Origin: Roseospira goensis
GTDB taxonomy: Bacteria; Pseudomonadota; Alphaproteobacteria; Rhodospirillales; Rhodospirillaceae
Reading direction: 5' to 3'
DNA length: 64,000 nt
NCBI RefSeq assembly: GCF_014197795.1
Contig: NZ_JACIGI010000002.1
Location: forward strand, 1-64,000
Under the pieces are notes generated by a model that saw nothing but the letters and a program-made list of their open reading frames with translations, was not told where the DNA came from and did no database searches. The translations under genes and the position numbers were made by a program. Shown one piece after another: positions 52,882 to 64,000 of the stretch; the first letter of the stretch is position 1, and every line of letters starts with the position of its first letter.

Positions 52882-52984
52882 GCGGGCGGTCCCCGAAGGA
52901 TCCGGCCGGCACGCCGCGGCCCGGCCGGATCCGCCCGGTGTCCCATGCCGCGGCCACGGAGCATACAAGGGAGGACCTGTCCTG

Positions 52985-54706
<1,722 letters not shown>

Positions 54707-54719
54707 TGTTGTCCGGTTC

Positions 54720-54751
54720 GGCCCTGAAACGGACGTGTCCGTTTCAGGGCC
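54720..54751. terminator. Perfect hairpin between glpV and glpK
   Basis: GGCCCTGAAACGGAC, GT, GTCCGTTTCAGGGCC: 15-bp arms and a two-base centre, starting 14 bp after the glpV stop. It lacks a T-run, so it may end or attenuate transcription weakly, or stabilise the 3' end of the upstream mRNA and lower GlpK expression relative to the transporter. Confidence 0.6.
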
Positions 54752-54878
54752 GTCGGCGCGGGTCGCGGCATCGTCCATGTTGGGGTGAGGCCCCATGGGC
54801 CGAACCCCAACGCCCGGCCCCGGTCCGGGCGTCCGCGCGGCCCGTCTCCGCCCTCTCCCCACCCGAGGACCCGTCCCC

Positions 54879-56369
<1,491 letters not shown>

Positions 56370-56547
56370 CGCGCGGGCGGTCCTGTCCGGATCTTGCGGC
56401 TGGGTTGATCGGATCGGGCACCTGGTTTGAGCGACGATCGTGCTACGGTAAGGCGGTTCGGCGTCGGCCCCGCAGGGCGCGTGCCGTGTGGATAGGTGCC
56501 GGTGGACGACCGAACGCATCGTCAGTCAACGCGTGGGAGGAGCAGCC

Positions 56548-57183
56548 ATGAAACGCTTCACCGTTGTTATTGCCGCAGCCACCGCCCTTGCCGCGCTCGC
56601 CGTCCAGACCCCGGCCCTGGCGCAGAAGGGCATGGGCCAGACCGAGGGCGTGGTGCGCCAGGGCGCGGCCGTGGATCGGGTGGCGCTGTCCGGAACCGTT
56701 CAGGAGGTGCTGACGCAGCAGTGCGAGGCGACCACCGGTCGCGCAGGCGTTGGCGCCCACGTGCTGCTGGACACCGCCGACGGCCGCACCGTGAACCTGC
56801 ACCTTGGCCCCGTTGCGGCGCTCCAGGATCTGCTCAACACCCTGGACGCCGGCGTTGCGCTCGACTCGGCCGCGTTCAAGACCGCCGCCATGCCGGCCGA
56901 CACCTACGTGGCGCAGACGGTGACGGTTGCCGGGCAGACCTTCGACCTGCGCGACGACGGCCTGCGCCCGATGTGGCGGATCGCGCCGCGCGGCGGCATG
57001 GGCCAGGGGATGGCCCAGGGCATGGGCCGCGGCCAAGGCATGGGTCCGGGTCAGGGCATGGGTCCGGGTCAGGGCATGGGTCCGGGTCAGGGCATGGGTC
57101 CCGGTCAGGGCATGGGTCCCGGTCAGGGCATGGGTCCGGGTCAGGGCATGGGTCCGGGCAGCGGCGGCTGCTGGTGGTGGTAG
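56548..57183 (+). CDS. Exported protein with GPGQGM tandem repeats
   Basis: A signal peptide (FTVVIAAATALAALAVQTPA, cleaved after LAQ) precedes a globular region of about 115 residues (VALSGTVQEVLTQQCEATTG, GAHVLLDTADGRTVNLHLGP, VAQTVTVAGQTFDLRDDGL) that looks like a small beta-barrel. The tail has six 18-bp repeats encoding GPGQGM (57043-57150), ending GSGGCWWW. The function is unknown. The Met-rich, Gly-rich tail with a terminal Cys-Trp cluster could bind metal or mediate assembly; that is speculation. GGGAGGAGCAGCC precedes the ATG. Confidence 0.75.
   Translation: MKRFTVVIAAATALAALAVQTPALAQKGMGQTEGVVRQGAAVDRVALSGTVQEVLTQQCEATTGRAGVGAHVLLDTADGRTVNLHLGPVAALQDLLNTLDAGVALDSAAFKTAAMPADTYVAQTVTVAGQTFDLRDDGLRPMWRIAPRGGMGQGMAQGMGRGQGMGPGQGMGPGQGMGPGQGMGPGQGMGPGQGMGPGQGMGPGSGGCWWW
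57043..57150. repeat. Six 18-bp tandem coding repeats
   Basis: Units of GGTCCGGGTCAGGGCATG, two of them with CCCGG in place of CCGGG. Copies are nearly identical, so copy number may differ between strains. Confidence 0.9.
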
Positions 57184-57226
57184 CGCCGCAGCGCGGCGGT
57201 GTGATCCGACCCTGAGGAGGCACGGC

Positions 57227-57248
57227 GCCGGGCGGTTCGCCGCCCGGC
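57227..57248 (+). terminator. UUCG-loop hairpin downstream of the repeat protein
   Basis: GCCGGGCGG, TTCG, CCGCCCGGC: perfect 9-bp stem with a stable UUCG tetraloop, 44 bp after the stop. No T-run, so it is a weak or Rho-assisted terminator candidate. Confidence 0.55.
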
Positions 57249-57375
57249 CGTCGCCCGGGTTCCTGGGGCCGTGCCCGGTTGATAGACTGCGTCCTCCGGC
57301 GGCCGACGCGGCCCGTGGCGTCGCGCCGCTGGTTTCGTTGGATCGTTTCCCATGCGGTAAGGAGGGTTCTGTCTC

Positions 57376-58494
57376 ATGCGCATCGGCGTGCCGAAGGAAA
57401 TCAAGACCCACGAGTACCGGGTCGGCCTCACGCCCACGGCGGTTCGCGAGGTGTGCGCCCATGGCCACACCGTGCTGATCCAGACCGGGGCGGGGGCCGG
57501 CATCGACGCCGACGACGCCGCCTATCGCCAGGCCGGCGCGACCATCGCGGACACGGCCGAGGCGGTCTTCGCTGCCGCCGACATGATCGTCAAGGTCAAG
57601 GAGCCGCAGCCGGCGGAATGCGCGCTGATGCGCCCGGACCAGGTGCTGTTCACCTACCTGCATCTGGCCGCCGATCCCCCGCAGGCCCGGGCGTTGCAGG
57701 AATCAGGGTGTACCGCGGTGGCCTACGAGACGGTCACCGGCCCGCGCGGCGGCCTGCCGCTGCTGGCGCCGATGAGCGAGGTGGCCGGCCGCATGGCGGT
57801 CCAGGCCGGGGCGCACTGTCTGGAGAAGGCCCAGGGCGGGCGCGGCGTGCTGCTGGGCGGGGTGCCCGGGGTGCCGGCCGCCAAGGTGGTGATCCTGGGC
57901 GGCGGTGTCGTGGGCACCAACGCGGCGCGCATGGCGATGGGCCTGGAGGCCCATGTCACCGTCATCGACAAGAATGTGGAGCGCCTGCGCGCCCTCGACG
58001 AGCTGTTCGGCGCGCGCATCAGCACCCTGTACGCCACCGTCGATGCCATCGAACAGGAGGTGCTGTCCGCCGACCTGGTGGTCGGGGCCGTCCTGGTGCC
58101 GGGCGACAGCGCGCCCAGGCTGGTGTCGCGCGCCATGGTCGGGCGCATGCTGACGGGCGCGGTGCTGGTCGACGTGGCCATCGACCAGGGCGGCTGTTTC
58201 GAAACCAGCCGCGCCACCACCCACGACCGGCCCACCTACGAGGTCGACGGCGTGGTGCATTACTGCGTCGCCAACATGCCCGGCGCGGTGGCGCGCACCT
58301 CGACCTATGCGCTCAACAACGTCACGCTGCCGTTCGTGCTGGCGCTTGCCGACAAGGGGCCGACGGCGGCCCTGCGCGACGATCCGCACCTGCGCGCCGG
58401 CCTGAACGTGATGGCGGGCAAGCTGACCCACGACGGCGTCGCCCACGCTTTGGGCGAGAGCGCCACCGCGGCCGAGACGATGCTGGCGGCCTGA
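57376..58494 (+). CDS. ald: Alanine dehydrogenase
   Basis: Ald reversibly converts L-alanine to pyruvate and ammonia with NAD. The N-terminus [20 protein letters not shown] is diagnostic, then [11 protein letters not shown]-like [24 protein letters not shown] (substrate-site His), NAD fold [20 protein letters not shown], and [20 protein letters not shown]. At 372 aa it matches B. subtilis Ald (378). AAGGAGG lies 13 bases upstream of the ATG. Alone in its unit, it may serve nitrogen assimilation or alanine use. Confidence 0.96.
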   Translation: MRIGVPKEIKTHEYRVGLTPTAVREVCAHGHTVLIQTGAGAGIDADDAAYRQAGATIADTAEAVFAAADMIVKVKEPQPAECALMRPDQVLFTYLHLAADPPQARALQESGCTAVAYETVTGPRGGLPLLAPMSEVAGRMAVQAGAHCLEKAQGGRGVLLGGVPGVPAAKVVILGGGVVGTNAARMAMGLEAHVTVIDKNVERLRALDELFGARISTLYATVDAIEQEVLSADLVVGAVLVPGDSAPRLVSRAMVGRMLTGAVLVDVAIDQGGCFETSRATTHDRPTYEVDGVVHYCVANMPGAVARTSTYALNNVTLPFVLALADKGPTAALRDDPHLRAGLNVMAGKLTHDGVAHALGESATAAETMLAA

Positions 58495-58528
58495 GCGACG
58501 AGGGCGGCCGGGGACGGGCGGGTCATCG

Positions 58529-59353
58529 TCATGCCGCGCCGATGATGGTGTGGAAGAGATGCTCCGCCTCGCGCCGCGTTCGACTCTGTTGCTCCGGGCC
58601 GGGAGCGGCCCAGCGTTGCCACTGGGGATCGTCCAGCACGTCGCGGATCCAGTGGTCGAGAGCGGCGATGCGCGGGCCGGTGCCCAACTCGTTGGTTCGC
58701 GACTTGGCCTTTTTCAGGTCTTCGATCGCGGCCCGGACCGGTGCCGGTACGTTCAGACCTGCCATCAAGGCGTCCAGCGCCATCGGGGGCGGCGCGCCGG
58801 TCTCGACGACCCAGCGCAGGCACAGGCAGGGGCGAATGGCATAGAAGTATTTCTTGAGACGAACCGTCTCTCGATCGGCCAAACCAGACCGCCAGTTGGT
58901 GGCGGCGGTGCTGGCGTAGGCGTGGGCCAGGGTGCGGGGCGCCGCGTGGCGGTCGAACAGGGCGCGCGCTTCGGTCTGGAACGTCCCGGAGTCCTCATAG
59001 ACGATGGGCGAACGGAGCCACTCGGACAGGGCCGGGTTGGTCTTCAGAAGCAGCCGCAGGGCCTTGCGCACATCCCAGCCGGCGAGGTCGATGAGATGGG
59101 CGTCAAGAGGCGCCTCGATCACATCGCGGCCGGGATCCAATCCCAGGTACCAGCGCAGCGGCCGAGCGTAGATGAAGCGGACGTCGTAGTCGCTGTCCGG
59201 TGACGGAAAGCCCCAGGCCCGGCTCCCGGACTCGGCGGCGAAGAGAACGCGCACATCTTCGGTGCGCTCCACCTCCTGGAGGCGCGACCGTATGCGCGCC
59301 CTCATGGCCGTTGACACGGACGGGGCGGTGTCCGTTCGCGCGGGCTCGGTCAC
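58529..59353 (-). CDS. RlaP/YcgL-type nucleotidyltransferase
   Basis: The Pol-beta-like nucleotidyltransferase motif is [20 protein letters not shown] (GS-x-DxD) near residue 40-60. The rest ([50 protein letters not shown]) matches the COG3541 family, known as RlaP because many members accompany RNA ligases in RNA repair. No RNA ligase is in the window. The substrate is unknown. It overlaps nothing, but follows cobS by 19 bp in the same direction, so it is probably co-transcribed. Confidence 0.85.
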   Translation of the reverse strand: MTEPARTDTAPSVSTAMRARIRSRLQEVERTEDVRVLFAAESGSRAWGFPSPDSDYDVRFIYARPLRWYLGLDPGRDVIEAPLDAHLIDLAGWDVRKALRLLLKTNPALSEWLRSPIVYEDSGTFQTEARALFDRHAAPRTLAHAYASTAATNWRSGLADRETVRLKKYFYAIRPCLCLRWVVETGAPPPMALDALMAGLNVPAPVRAAIEDLKKAKSRTNELGTGPRIAALDHWIRDVLDDPQWQRWAAPGPEQQSRTRREAEHLFHTIIGAA

Positions 59354-59372
59354 TGGGGCTGCGCCTCCGCCC

Positions 59373-60359
59373 TCACGTCACCGTCAGGTTGGCCGCGCTT
59401 TCCTTCAGCTCGGCCCCGAAGCAGCGCTGGTAGTATTCGGCGATCAGCGGCCGTTCGGTCTCGTCGCACTTGTTCAGGAACGTGACCCGGAAGGCGAAGG
59501 CGACGTCGCCGAAGATGGTGGCGTTCTCGGCCCAGGTCAGCACCGTGCGCGGGCTCATGACGGTCGAGATGTCGCCGTTGATGAAGCCGTTGCGGGTCAG
59601 GTCGGCGACCGCGACCATCTGGCCCAGCAGCTTGCGGCCCTCGGGTGTGTCGTACTCGGGCCGCTTGGCGGCCGAGATCTCCACCTCGGCGTCGTGCTCC
59701 AGATAGTTCAGGGTGGCGACGATGTTCCACCGGTCCATCTGGCCCTGGTTGATCTGCTGGGTGCCGTGGTACAGGCCGGTGGTGTCGCCCAGGCCGACGG
59801 TGTTGGCGGTCGCGAACAGGCGGAACGACGGGTGCGGGCGGATCACCTTGTTCTGGTCCAGCAGGGTCAGGCGGCCTTCGACCTCCAGCACGCGCTGGAT
59901 CACGAACATCACATCCGGGCGGCCGGCGTCGTATTCGTCGAACACCAGCGCGCAGGCATGCTGCAACGCCCACGGCAGGATGCCCTCGCGGAACTCGGTC
60001 ACCTGAAGGCCGTCGCGCAGCACAATGGCGTCCTTGCCGACCAGGTCGATGCGGCTGACGTGGCTGTCCAGGTTGACGCGGATGCACGGCCAGTTCAGGC
60101 GCGCGGCCACCTGCTCGATGTGGGTCGACTTGCCGGTGCCGTGATAGCCCTGGATCATGACCCGGCGGTTGTGGGCGAAGCCCGCCAGGATGGCCAGCGT
60201 GGTGTCGCGGTCGAACCGGTAGTTGGGGTCGAGGTCGGGCACGTGCTCGCTCTTCTGGGAGAAAGCGGGCACGCGCATGTCCGAATCGATGCCGAAGGCC
60301 TCGCGCACCGAAACCGCGGTATCGGGGGTGTCGAGGTGGGGCTCGGCCGGGATGTCCAT
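59373..60359 (-). CDS. cobS: CobS, ATPase subunit of aerobic cobaltochelatase
   Basis: CobS is the AAA+ subunit that with CobT and CobN inserts cobalt into hydrogenobyrinate diamide. Walker A is [20 protein letters not shown], Walker [21 protein letters not shown], and the sensor region [14 protein letters not shown] is intact. The start at 60359 is set by [20 protein letters not shown], the normal N-terminus. At 328 aa it is complete. The usual downstream cobT is absent; instead the RlaP-like gene follows. Upstream lie the J-domain gene and bolA, a known arrangement in Alphaproteobacteria. Confidence 0.95.
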   Translation of the reverse strand: MDIPAEPHLDTPDTAVSVREAFGIDSDMRVPAFSQKSEHVPDLDPNYRFDRDTTLAILAGFAHNRRVMIQGYHGTGKSTHIEQVAARLNWPCIRVNLDSHVSRIDLVGKDAIVLRDGLQVTEFREGILPWALQHACALVFDEYDAGRPDVMFVIQRVLEVEGRLTLLDQNKVIRPHPSFRLFATANTVGLGDTTGLYHGTQQINQGQMDRWNIVATLNYLEHDAEVEISAAKRPEYDTPEGRKLLGQMVAVADLTRNGFINGDISTVMSPRTVLTWAENATIFGDVAFAFRVTFLNKCDETERPLIAEYYQRCFGAELKESAANLTVT

Positions 60360-60481
60360 GGGGGTCCTCGTCTCGCGGGGTCTCGAAAAGGTGGGCGGAG
60401 CGTACTGCAAAGCGCGACGCGCTGGGAACCGGTTTTGCCGTCGGTTGCCGGCGGGGCCGCCGGCGGTCGGGCCGGCGCGGG

Positions 60482-61135
60482 TCAACTGTCGACGACGGCC
60501 AGCAGGACCTTGTACGCCTCGTTGACGCGCTTGAATCGCTCCTCGGCGTGCTTGTCGCCGCCGTTGGCGTCCGGGTGGAAGCGCTTCACCAGGGTCCGGT
60601 AGCGCGCCCGCAGGTCGTCCCGGCTCAGCGGCCAGTCCAACTCCAGTTCGCGCAGCGCCCGGGCCTCGCGGCTGTCGCGCGGGAACGGTGATGCGGTCTC
60701 GCGCTCGGTCGCGCCGCCGCCCGGGGCGTGGGCGAACAGACCGAGCGGGTCATGCAGGGCGTCGGCGTCGAACCGTCGCGGGCCGTGCCCGCCGCGGCCG
60801 CCCATGGGCCAGGTCGGCCGGTCCCAGATGGTCGAGGTCCGCACCTGCTGCTCGATCTCATCCGGGTTCATCCCGGCATAATAGTTCCAGGCCTTGTTGT
60901 ACGCCCGAACGTGTTCCAGGCAGAAGGTATAGTAGCTGCCGAGGCTGCGGTCCTTGGGGGCGCGGTACTCGCCGGCGGCCTCGCATCCGGGCACCTCGCA
61001 CACGGGGGTCCGCGGCGCCGCGGCGAACCCGTCGCCAAAGCCGGCGAAGTCGTCCAGCTCCATCACGGGGTCGGGCCGGCGGCGCCGGGCGGTGGCAGCG
61101 CCTTGCGCGCCTGTTTTCCGTCCGTGAGCGACCAT
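60482..61135 (-). CDS. J-domain (DnaJ-like) protein of the cobS cluster
   Basis: The C-terminal 60 residues are a J domain ([20 protein letters not shown], then [20 protein letters not shown]), with the HPD motif that stimulates DnaK. The N-terminal part has [17 protein letters not shown] and [19 protein letters not shown], a Cys/His pattern that may bind zinc and is typical of the alphaproteobacterial J protein found next to cobS. The start is uncertain: ATG 61135 (217 aa) or ATG 61063 (193 aa), where the conserved part MELDDFAGF begins. It may assist cobaltochelatase assembly. Confidence 0.88.
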   Translation of the reverse strand: MVAHGRKTGAQGAATARRRRPDPVMELDDFAGFGDGFAAAPRTPVCEVPGCEAAGEYRAPKDRSLGSYYTFCLEHVRAYNKAWNYYAGMNPDEIEQQVRTSTIWDRPTWPMGGRGGHGPRRFDADALHDPLGLFAHAPGGGATERETASPFPRDSREARALRELELDWPLSRDDLRARYRTLVKRFHPDANGGDKHAEERFKRVNEAYKVLLAVVDS

Positions 61136-61255
61136 GCCCCTACTATGGTGTCGGGCCGGGCCGCTGGCAAGCGTGGGCAGGGCCGCTCGATGGCTTGATC
61201 CGCGCTCGGGCCGGCGCCATATCCGCGCCGAGCGAAACGAACCGGAAGGCCCGCC

Positions 61256-61612
61256 ATGACTGCCGCCCTCAGCTATCGCGACCGCATTGAGGCCAAGCTG
61301 ACCGAGGGCCTGGCCCCGGCCGCCCTGCGGGTCGTCGACGACTCGCACAAGCACGCCAGCCACGGCCCGCGCCTGGCGGCTCTCGCCGAGGCCGGCGGGG
61401 CGCACGGTCACGCCCCCCTTGATGGCCAGGGCGAAACCCACTTCCGCGTCGAGATCGTGGCGGCGGCCTTCGCCGGCAAGTCGCGGGTCCAGCGTCATCG
61501 TATGGTCAACGCCCTGCTGACCGACGAGTTGCGCGAGCGCGTGCATGCCCTGGCCATCAAGGCCCGCACGCCGGAGGAGGCCGCGGCGGCGCCGCCGCGC
61601 GCCCGCGCCTGA
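61256..61612 (+). CDS. bolA: BolA-family protein
   Basis: BolA proteins bind monothiol glutaredoxins and act in iron-sulphur and iron regulation. The fold is seen in DRIEAKLTEGLAPAALRVVD, DDSHKHASH and ETHFRVEIVAAAFAGKSRVQ followed by RHRMVNALLTDELRERVHAL. HASHG carries the conserved His, and the second His is in VQRHR. At 118 aa it has an insertion (RLAALAEAGGAHGHAPLDGQ) between the first strand and helix. It is divergent from the J-domain gene. Confidence 0.93.
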   Translation: MTAALSYRDRIEAKLTEGLAPAALRVVDDSHKHASHGPRLAALAEAGGAHGHAPLDGQGETHFRVEIVAAAFAGKSRVQRHRMVNALLTDELRERVHALAIKARTPEEAAAAPPRARA

Positions 61613-61699
61613 GGTGCCGACGCGCCCCCGCGCTCGTTGGCGATTCCCCCCGGGAGGACCGTCCGCTATGGTGTATCCGCCGTAGCCAGGAGCGCCGCG

Positions 61700-62404
61700 A
61701 TGTCCACCTTCGTCATTCCTCCGCACCCCACCACGAGCCTGCCGGTTGCCGGCGAGACCGGCCGCTTCCCGGTGCGCCGGGTGTTCTGCGTCGGCCGCAA
61801 CTACGCCGACCATACCCGCGAGATGGGGGGCGACCCGCGCACCCAGCCGCCCGTCTTTTTCACCAAGCCGGCCGATGCCGTCCGGCCCGAGGGCGGGACC
61901 ATCCCGTACCCGCCCGCCACGGAAGAGCTGCACCACGAGGTCGAGCTGGTGGCGGCGCTCAAGGGCGGTGGCCGTGGCATCCCGGTGGCGCGCGCGCTGG
62001 GCGCGGTGTACGGCTACGCCGTCGGCATCGACCTGACCCGCCGCGACCTCCAGGCTCGGGCCAAGGCCGCCGGGGAGCCCTGGGACGCCGCCAAGGGCTT
62101 CGACCTGGGCGCGCCGGTGGGGGTGGTGTCGCCGTGCGAGAGCCTGGACGGCCACCCGACGCAGGGCCGCATCCAACTGTCGGTCAACGGGCAGGTCCGA
62201 CAGAGCGGCGACCTGTCGCAGATGATCTGGTCGGTGGCGGAGATCATCCATCACCTGTCGGGCCTGTGGGAGCTGCGCCCGGGCGACCTGATCTTCACCG
62301 GCACGCCGTCGGGCGTGGGCGCCTGCGGTCCCGGCGATCATCTGGAGGCGGTCATCGCCGGGCTGGCCTCGCTGGAGGTGACGCTGGTCCCGCCGCGCCA
62401 TTAG
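61700..62404 (+). CDS. Fumarylacetoacetate hydrolase family protein
   Basis: Members split carbon-carbon bonds of acylpyruvates or related diketo acids using a divalent metal. The core has RRVFCVGRNYADHTREMG, PPVFFTKPADAVRPEGG, TEELHHEVELVAALKGGG (metal ligand E-x-E), YAVGIDLTRRDLQARAKAAG and LIFTGTPSGVGACGPGD. At 234 aa it matches the short acylpyruvase type (YcgM). CAGGAGCGCCGCG precedes the start at 61700. The specific substrate is not evident. Confidence 0.9.
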   Translation: MSTFVIPPHPTTSLPVAGETGRFPVRRVFCVGRNYADHTREMGGDPRTQPPVFFTKPADAVRPEGGTIPYPPATEELHHEVELVAALKGGGRGIPVARALGAVYGYAVGIDLTRRDLQARAKAAGEPWDAAKGFDLGAPVGVVSPCESLDGHPTQGRIQLSVNGQVRQSGDLSQMIWSVAEIIHHLSGLWELRPGDLIFTGTPSGVGACGPGDHLEAVIAGLASLEVTLVPPRH

Positions 62405-62412
62405 CACGGATC

Positions 62413-62452
62413 GCACCCCGTCGTGATCATGTCGTGGATCACGACGAGGTGC
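62413..62452. terminator. Hairpin after the fumarylacetoacetate hydrolase family gene
   Basis: GCACC-C-CGTCGTGATC and GATCACGACG-A-GGTGC form a stem of 15 pairs with one mismatch around an 8-nt loop, nine bases after the stop. No T-run follows. Confidence 0.5.
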
Positions 62453-62484
62453 GCGACTCCCACTTCGGACGATCGGCTGTCCTA

Positions 62485-62619
62485 AGAGCGGAACGCCCGA
62501 ATATGGAATCGCATGGTGATTTCGAATTCGGGCGTTCCGCTCTGAAACCAAACAGATCGCGCCGATTCACGCTCGAAATCGGCCCCACCCCGGTGGTTCC
62601 GATTTCGAGCGATCGGCGC
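62485..62619. repeat. Twin long hairpins, second copy of the repeat family
   Basis: Hairpin 1 has perfect 18-bp arms (62485-62502 and 62526-62543, AGAGCGGAACGCCCGAAT and complement). Hairpin 2 (62559-62619) has GCGCCGAT...ATCGGCGC and inner GCTCGAAATCGG...CCGATTTCGAGC arms. Hairpin 2 matches 37849-37910 in inverse orientation, with covarying stems. The 375-bp gap holds no gene. Confidence 0.78.
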
Positions 62620-62779
62620 TAACGTGCGTGACCCTGGGGGGCTCCGGGGTTCGTGGCGCGGACGGCGTGACGGGCGGCAAGCCCCGGCGCTGTCTGGGGA
62701 CGATGCGGGCGTTCGGGTGCGGTCGGATCCTGTGTCGGACGAGCGCTCGCGCCGCGCTTGCCCATCGAGGGAGGTGGTC

Positions 62780-63355
62780 ATGACCCGGTCCTGGCGTTGG
62801 GGGGCCGTCCTCGGCCTGGTGGGGGCGGTGGCGATCGGAGCGGCGGCCGTGGCCCAGAGCGTGCGGGAGCGCACGCCGGCCGATCTGACGGTGCGCTTCG
62901 AGGAGCGCCTGGGCGCCGATCTGTTCCACATCGAGAACACTGGCACCTGCGAGGCGGTGGTGACCGCCGTGACCATCGACCTGCGCGGGGCCGGGGGCGC
63001 GCTGGTGTTCGACACCGAAACCGGCGGCGGCGGGGTCGGGACCGCGTATCCCTTCGTGACCCTGGAGGGCGCCGACAGGATCGTGGCGGCCGAGGGCGGC
63101 GCGGACGGCGGCCACATCCTGACGCTGACGTTGAACGGCCTGGGGCGCGGCGAAAGGGTCGTGCTGTCCATCGACGTGGACGAGCAGGGCCGCGCCGGCG
63201 CACCGGGGCTGACGCAGATCCACGGCACCCAATTCGAGAACGGCACGGTGACCGCCACGCTGGTCAGCCCGGGCGGCACCGAGGCGGTGCACGCCGGGCG
63301 CTTCGACGGGGCCGGCTGGGCCTTCGTCAATCCCCGCCATTGCGCGCTGTCGTGA
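62780..63355 (+). CDS. Exported protein of unknown function (191 aa)
   Basis: A signal peptide (WGAVLGLVGAVAIGAAAVAQ) is followed by a beta-rich domain of about 160 residues: LTVRFEERLGADLFHIENTG, VTAVTIDLRGAGGALVFDTE and GRGERVVLSIDVDEQGRAG, ending NPRHCALS. One cysteine pair (TGTCEAV, RHCALS) could form a disulphide. It resembles an immunoglobulin-like or cupredoxin-like sandwich, without metal-site motif. GAGGGAGGTGGTC precedes the ATG. It is not a family I can name. Confidence 0.7.
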   Translation: MTRSWRWGAVLGLVGAVAIGAAAVAQSVRERTPADLTVRFEERLGADLFHIENTGTCEAVVTAVTIDLRGAGGALVFDTETGGGGVGTAYPFVTLEGADRIVAAEGGADGGHILTLTLNGLGRGERVVLSIDVDEQGRAGAPGLTQIHGTQFENGTVTATLVSPGGTEAVHAGRFDGAGWAFVNPRHCALS

Positions 63356-63386
63356 CGGGTGTCGCGGCGGTTCGCTCGCGGTCCCG

Positions 63387-64000
63387 TCAGGTCTCGTGCG
63401 GCGGCGCGGCGCGGTCGTCCAGGCCGGCGAAGCTCGTCAGGTCGTGCTTGGGGCGGGCGTGGCCCAGGGTCTCGCCCGTGACACGGTAGCAGGCCAGTTC
63501 GGCGATGTTGGTGGCCTGGTCGCCGATGCGCTCCAGGTTCTTGGCCACGAACAGCAGGTGGCTGCACACGCCGATGTCGCGCGGGTCCTCCATCATGTAG
63601 GTCAGCAGTTCGCGGAACAGGCTGGAGTGCACCGCGTCCACCTCCGCGTCGGCCTGCCACACCGCGTGCGCGGCCGCGGTGTCGCGCGTCAGGTAGGCCC
63701 GCACGCTGCGCCGCATCAGGTCGCCCACCATGCGGCCCATGCGCTGCACGGACGCGCCGCTGCGGCCCGGCGGCGGGGCGTGCTCGGCGATGCCGCGGCG
63801 CGCGGCACCGGCGGCGTAGTCGCCGGCCCGTTCCAGCATGGTCGCGCAGCGCAGGCCCGCGACCACGCTGCGCAGGTCGTCGGCCTTGGGCTGGCGCAGC
63901 GCCAGCATGCGCACGGCCTGTTCATTGACGCGCTGTTCCAGGGCGTCGACCGCGGCATCGGCGGCGGACACCGCGGCGGCGCGGTCGGCGTCGTGGTCGG
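63387..64000 (-). CDS. phoU: Phosphate-signalling protein PhoU, C-terminal part
   Basis: PhoU links the Pst transporter to PhoR and represses the Pho regulon when phosphate is ample. The visible part has the double PhoU repeats: QAVRMLALRQPKADDLRSVV, LRCATMLERAGDYAA, and LLTYMMEDPRDIGVCSHLLF followed by VAKNLERIGDQATNIAELAC, with the metal-cluster acids in RIGD and RAGD. It enters from the right window edge without its start. Its C-terminus ends RAAPPHET. Pst genes would be expected upstream of it, beyond the window. Confidence 0.93.
   Translation of the reverse strand, partial: DHDADRAAAVSAADAAVDALEQRVNEQAVRMLALRQPKADDLRSVVAGLRCATMLERAGDYAAGAARRGIAEHAPPPGRSGASVQRMGRMVGDLMRRSVRAYLTRDTAAAHAVWQADAEVDAVHSSLFRELLTYMMEDPRDIGVCSHLLFVAKNLERIGDQATNIAELACYRVTGETLGHARPKHDLTSFAGLDDRAAPPHET

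Overview
The window is high-GC DNA from a diazotrophic alphaproteobacterium, most likely a purple non-sulfur type member of the Rhodospirillales. The grounds are an oxygen-sensitive type NifA, a RuBisCO-like protein followed by the methylsulfurylase cupin known from Rhodospirillum rubrum, a Rhizobium-type glycerol ABC transporter, and a cobS / J-domain / bolA cluster. This placement is inference from gene content; no 16S gene is present.

Layout. Positions 1 to about 8090 are the left end of a Mu-like transposable prophage: a leftward early operon (ner, a Rha/KilA-N-like gene, a ParB-like gene, two small genes, transposase A, ATPase B, further small genes), a divergent c repressor, and a repeat-rich phage end. 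Its end lies about 285 bp before nifA (8375-10153). From 10268 to 24326 there is core chromosome: a DUF962 protein, an NAD(P)-binding protein, a membrane alpha/beta hydrolase, an OmpA lipoprotein, a transglycosylase-like protein, the RLP plus cupin pair (methylthioadenosine-isoprenoid shunt), moaB, a DUF1036 protein, speD-speE (which generate methylthioadenosine) and a DUF2339 membrane protein.

At 24433-24508 is tRNA-Glu(CTC). A 13.2-kb integrative island (24509-37726) sits in its 3' end, bounded by perfect 47-bp repeats. It carries a tyrosine integrase, a type I restriction-modification operon hsdMSR, a DUF3102 gene, a P-loop helicase-like gene, iteron-like repeats, a small homologue of the prophage Rha-like gene, a serine resolvase with a candidate res site, and a HigBA-type toxin-antitoxin pair.

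Beyond the island (37727-46000) are a twin-hairpin repeat, csaA preceded by a heptanucleotide tandem repeat, a glutathionyl-hydroquinone reductase, an AraC regulator, two tandem RhiA-like paralogues, a secreted EndoU-family RNase, and a class C group II intron placed exactly behind the EndoU terminator. Positions 46005-56369 are a complete glycerol / glycerol-3-phosphate locus, glpR-D-S-T-P-Q-U-V-K. The right end holds a Gly/Met-repeat exported protein, alanine dehydrogenase, an RlaP-like nucleotidyltransferase, cobS, a J-domain protein, bolA, a fumarylacetoacetate hydrolase family protein, a second hairpin-repeat cluster, an exported protein and the 3' part of phoU.

The most unusual observations are an intragenic perfect palindrome that covaries between the prophage and island Rha-like genes, the tandem RhiA-like / EndoU module, the asymmetric GlpS/GlpT ATPase pair, the twin-hairpin repeat family, and the close linkage of methylthioadenosine production and salvage genes.
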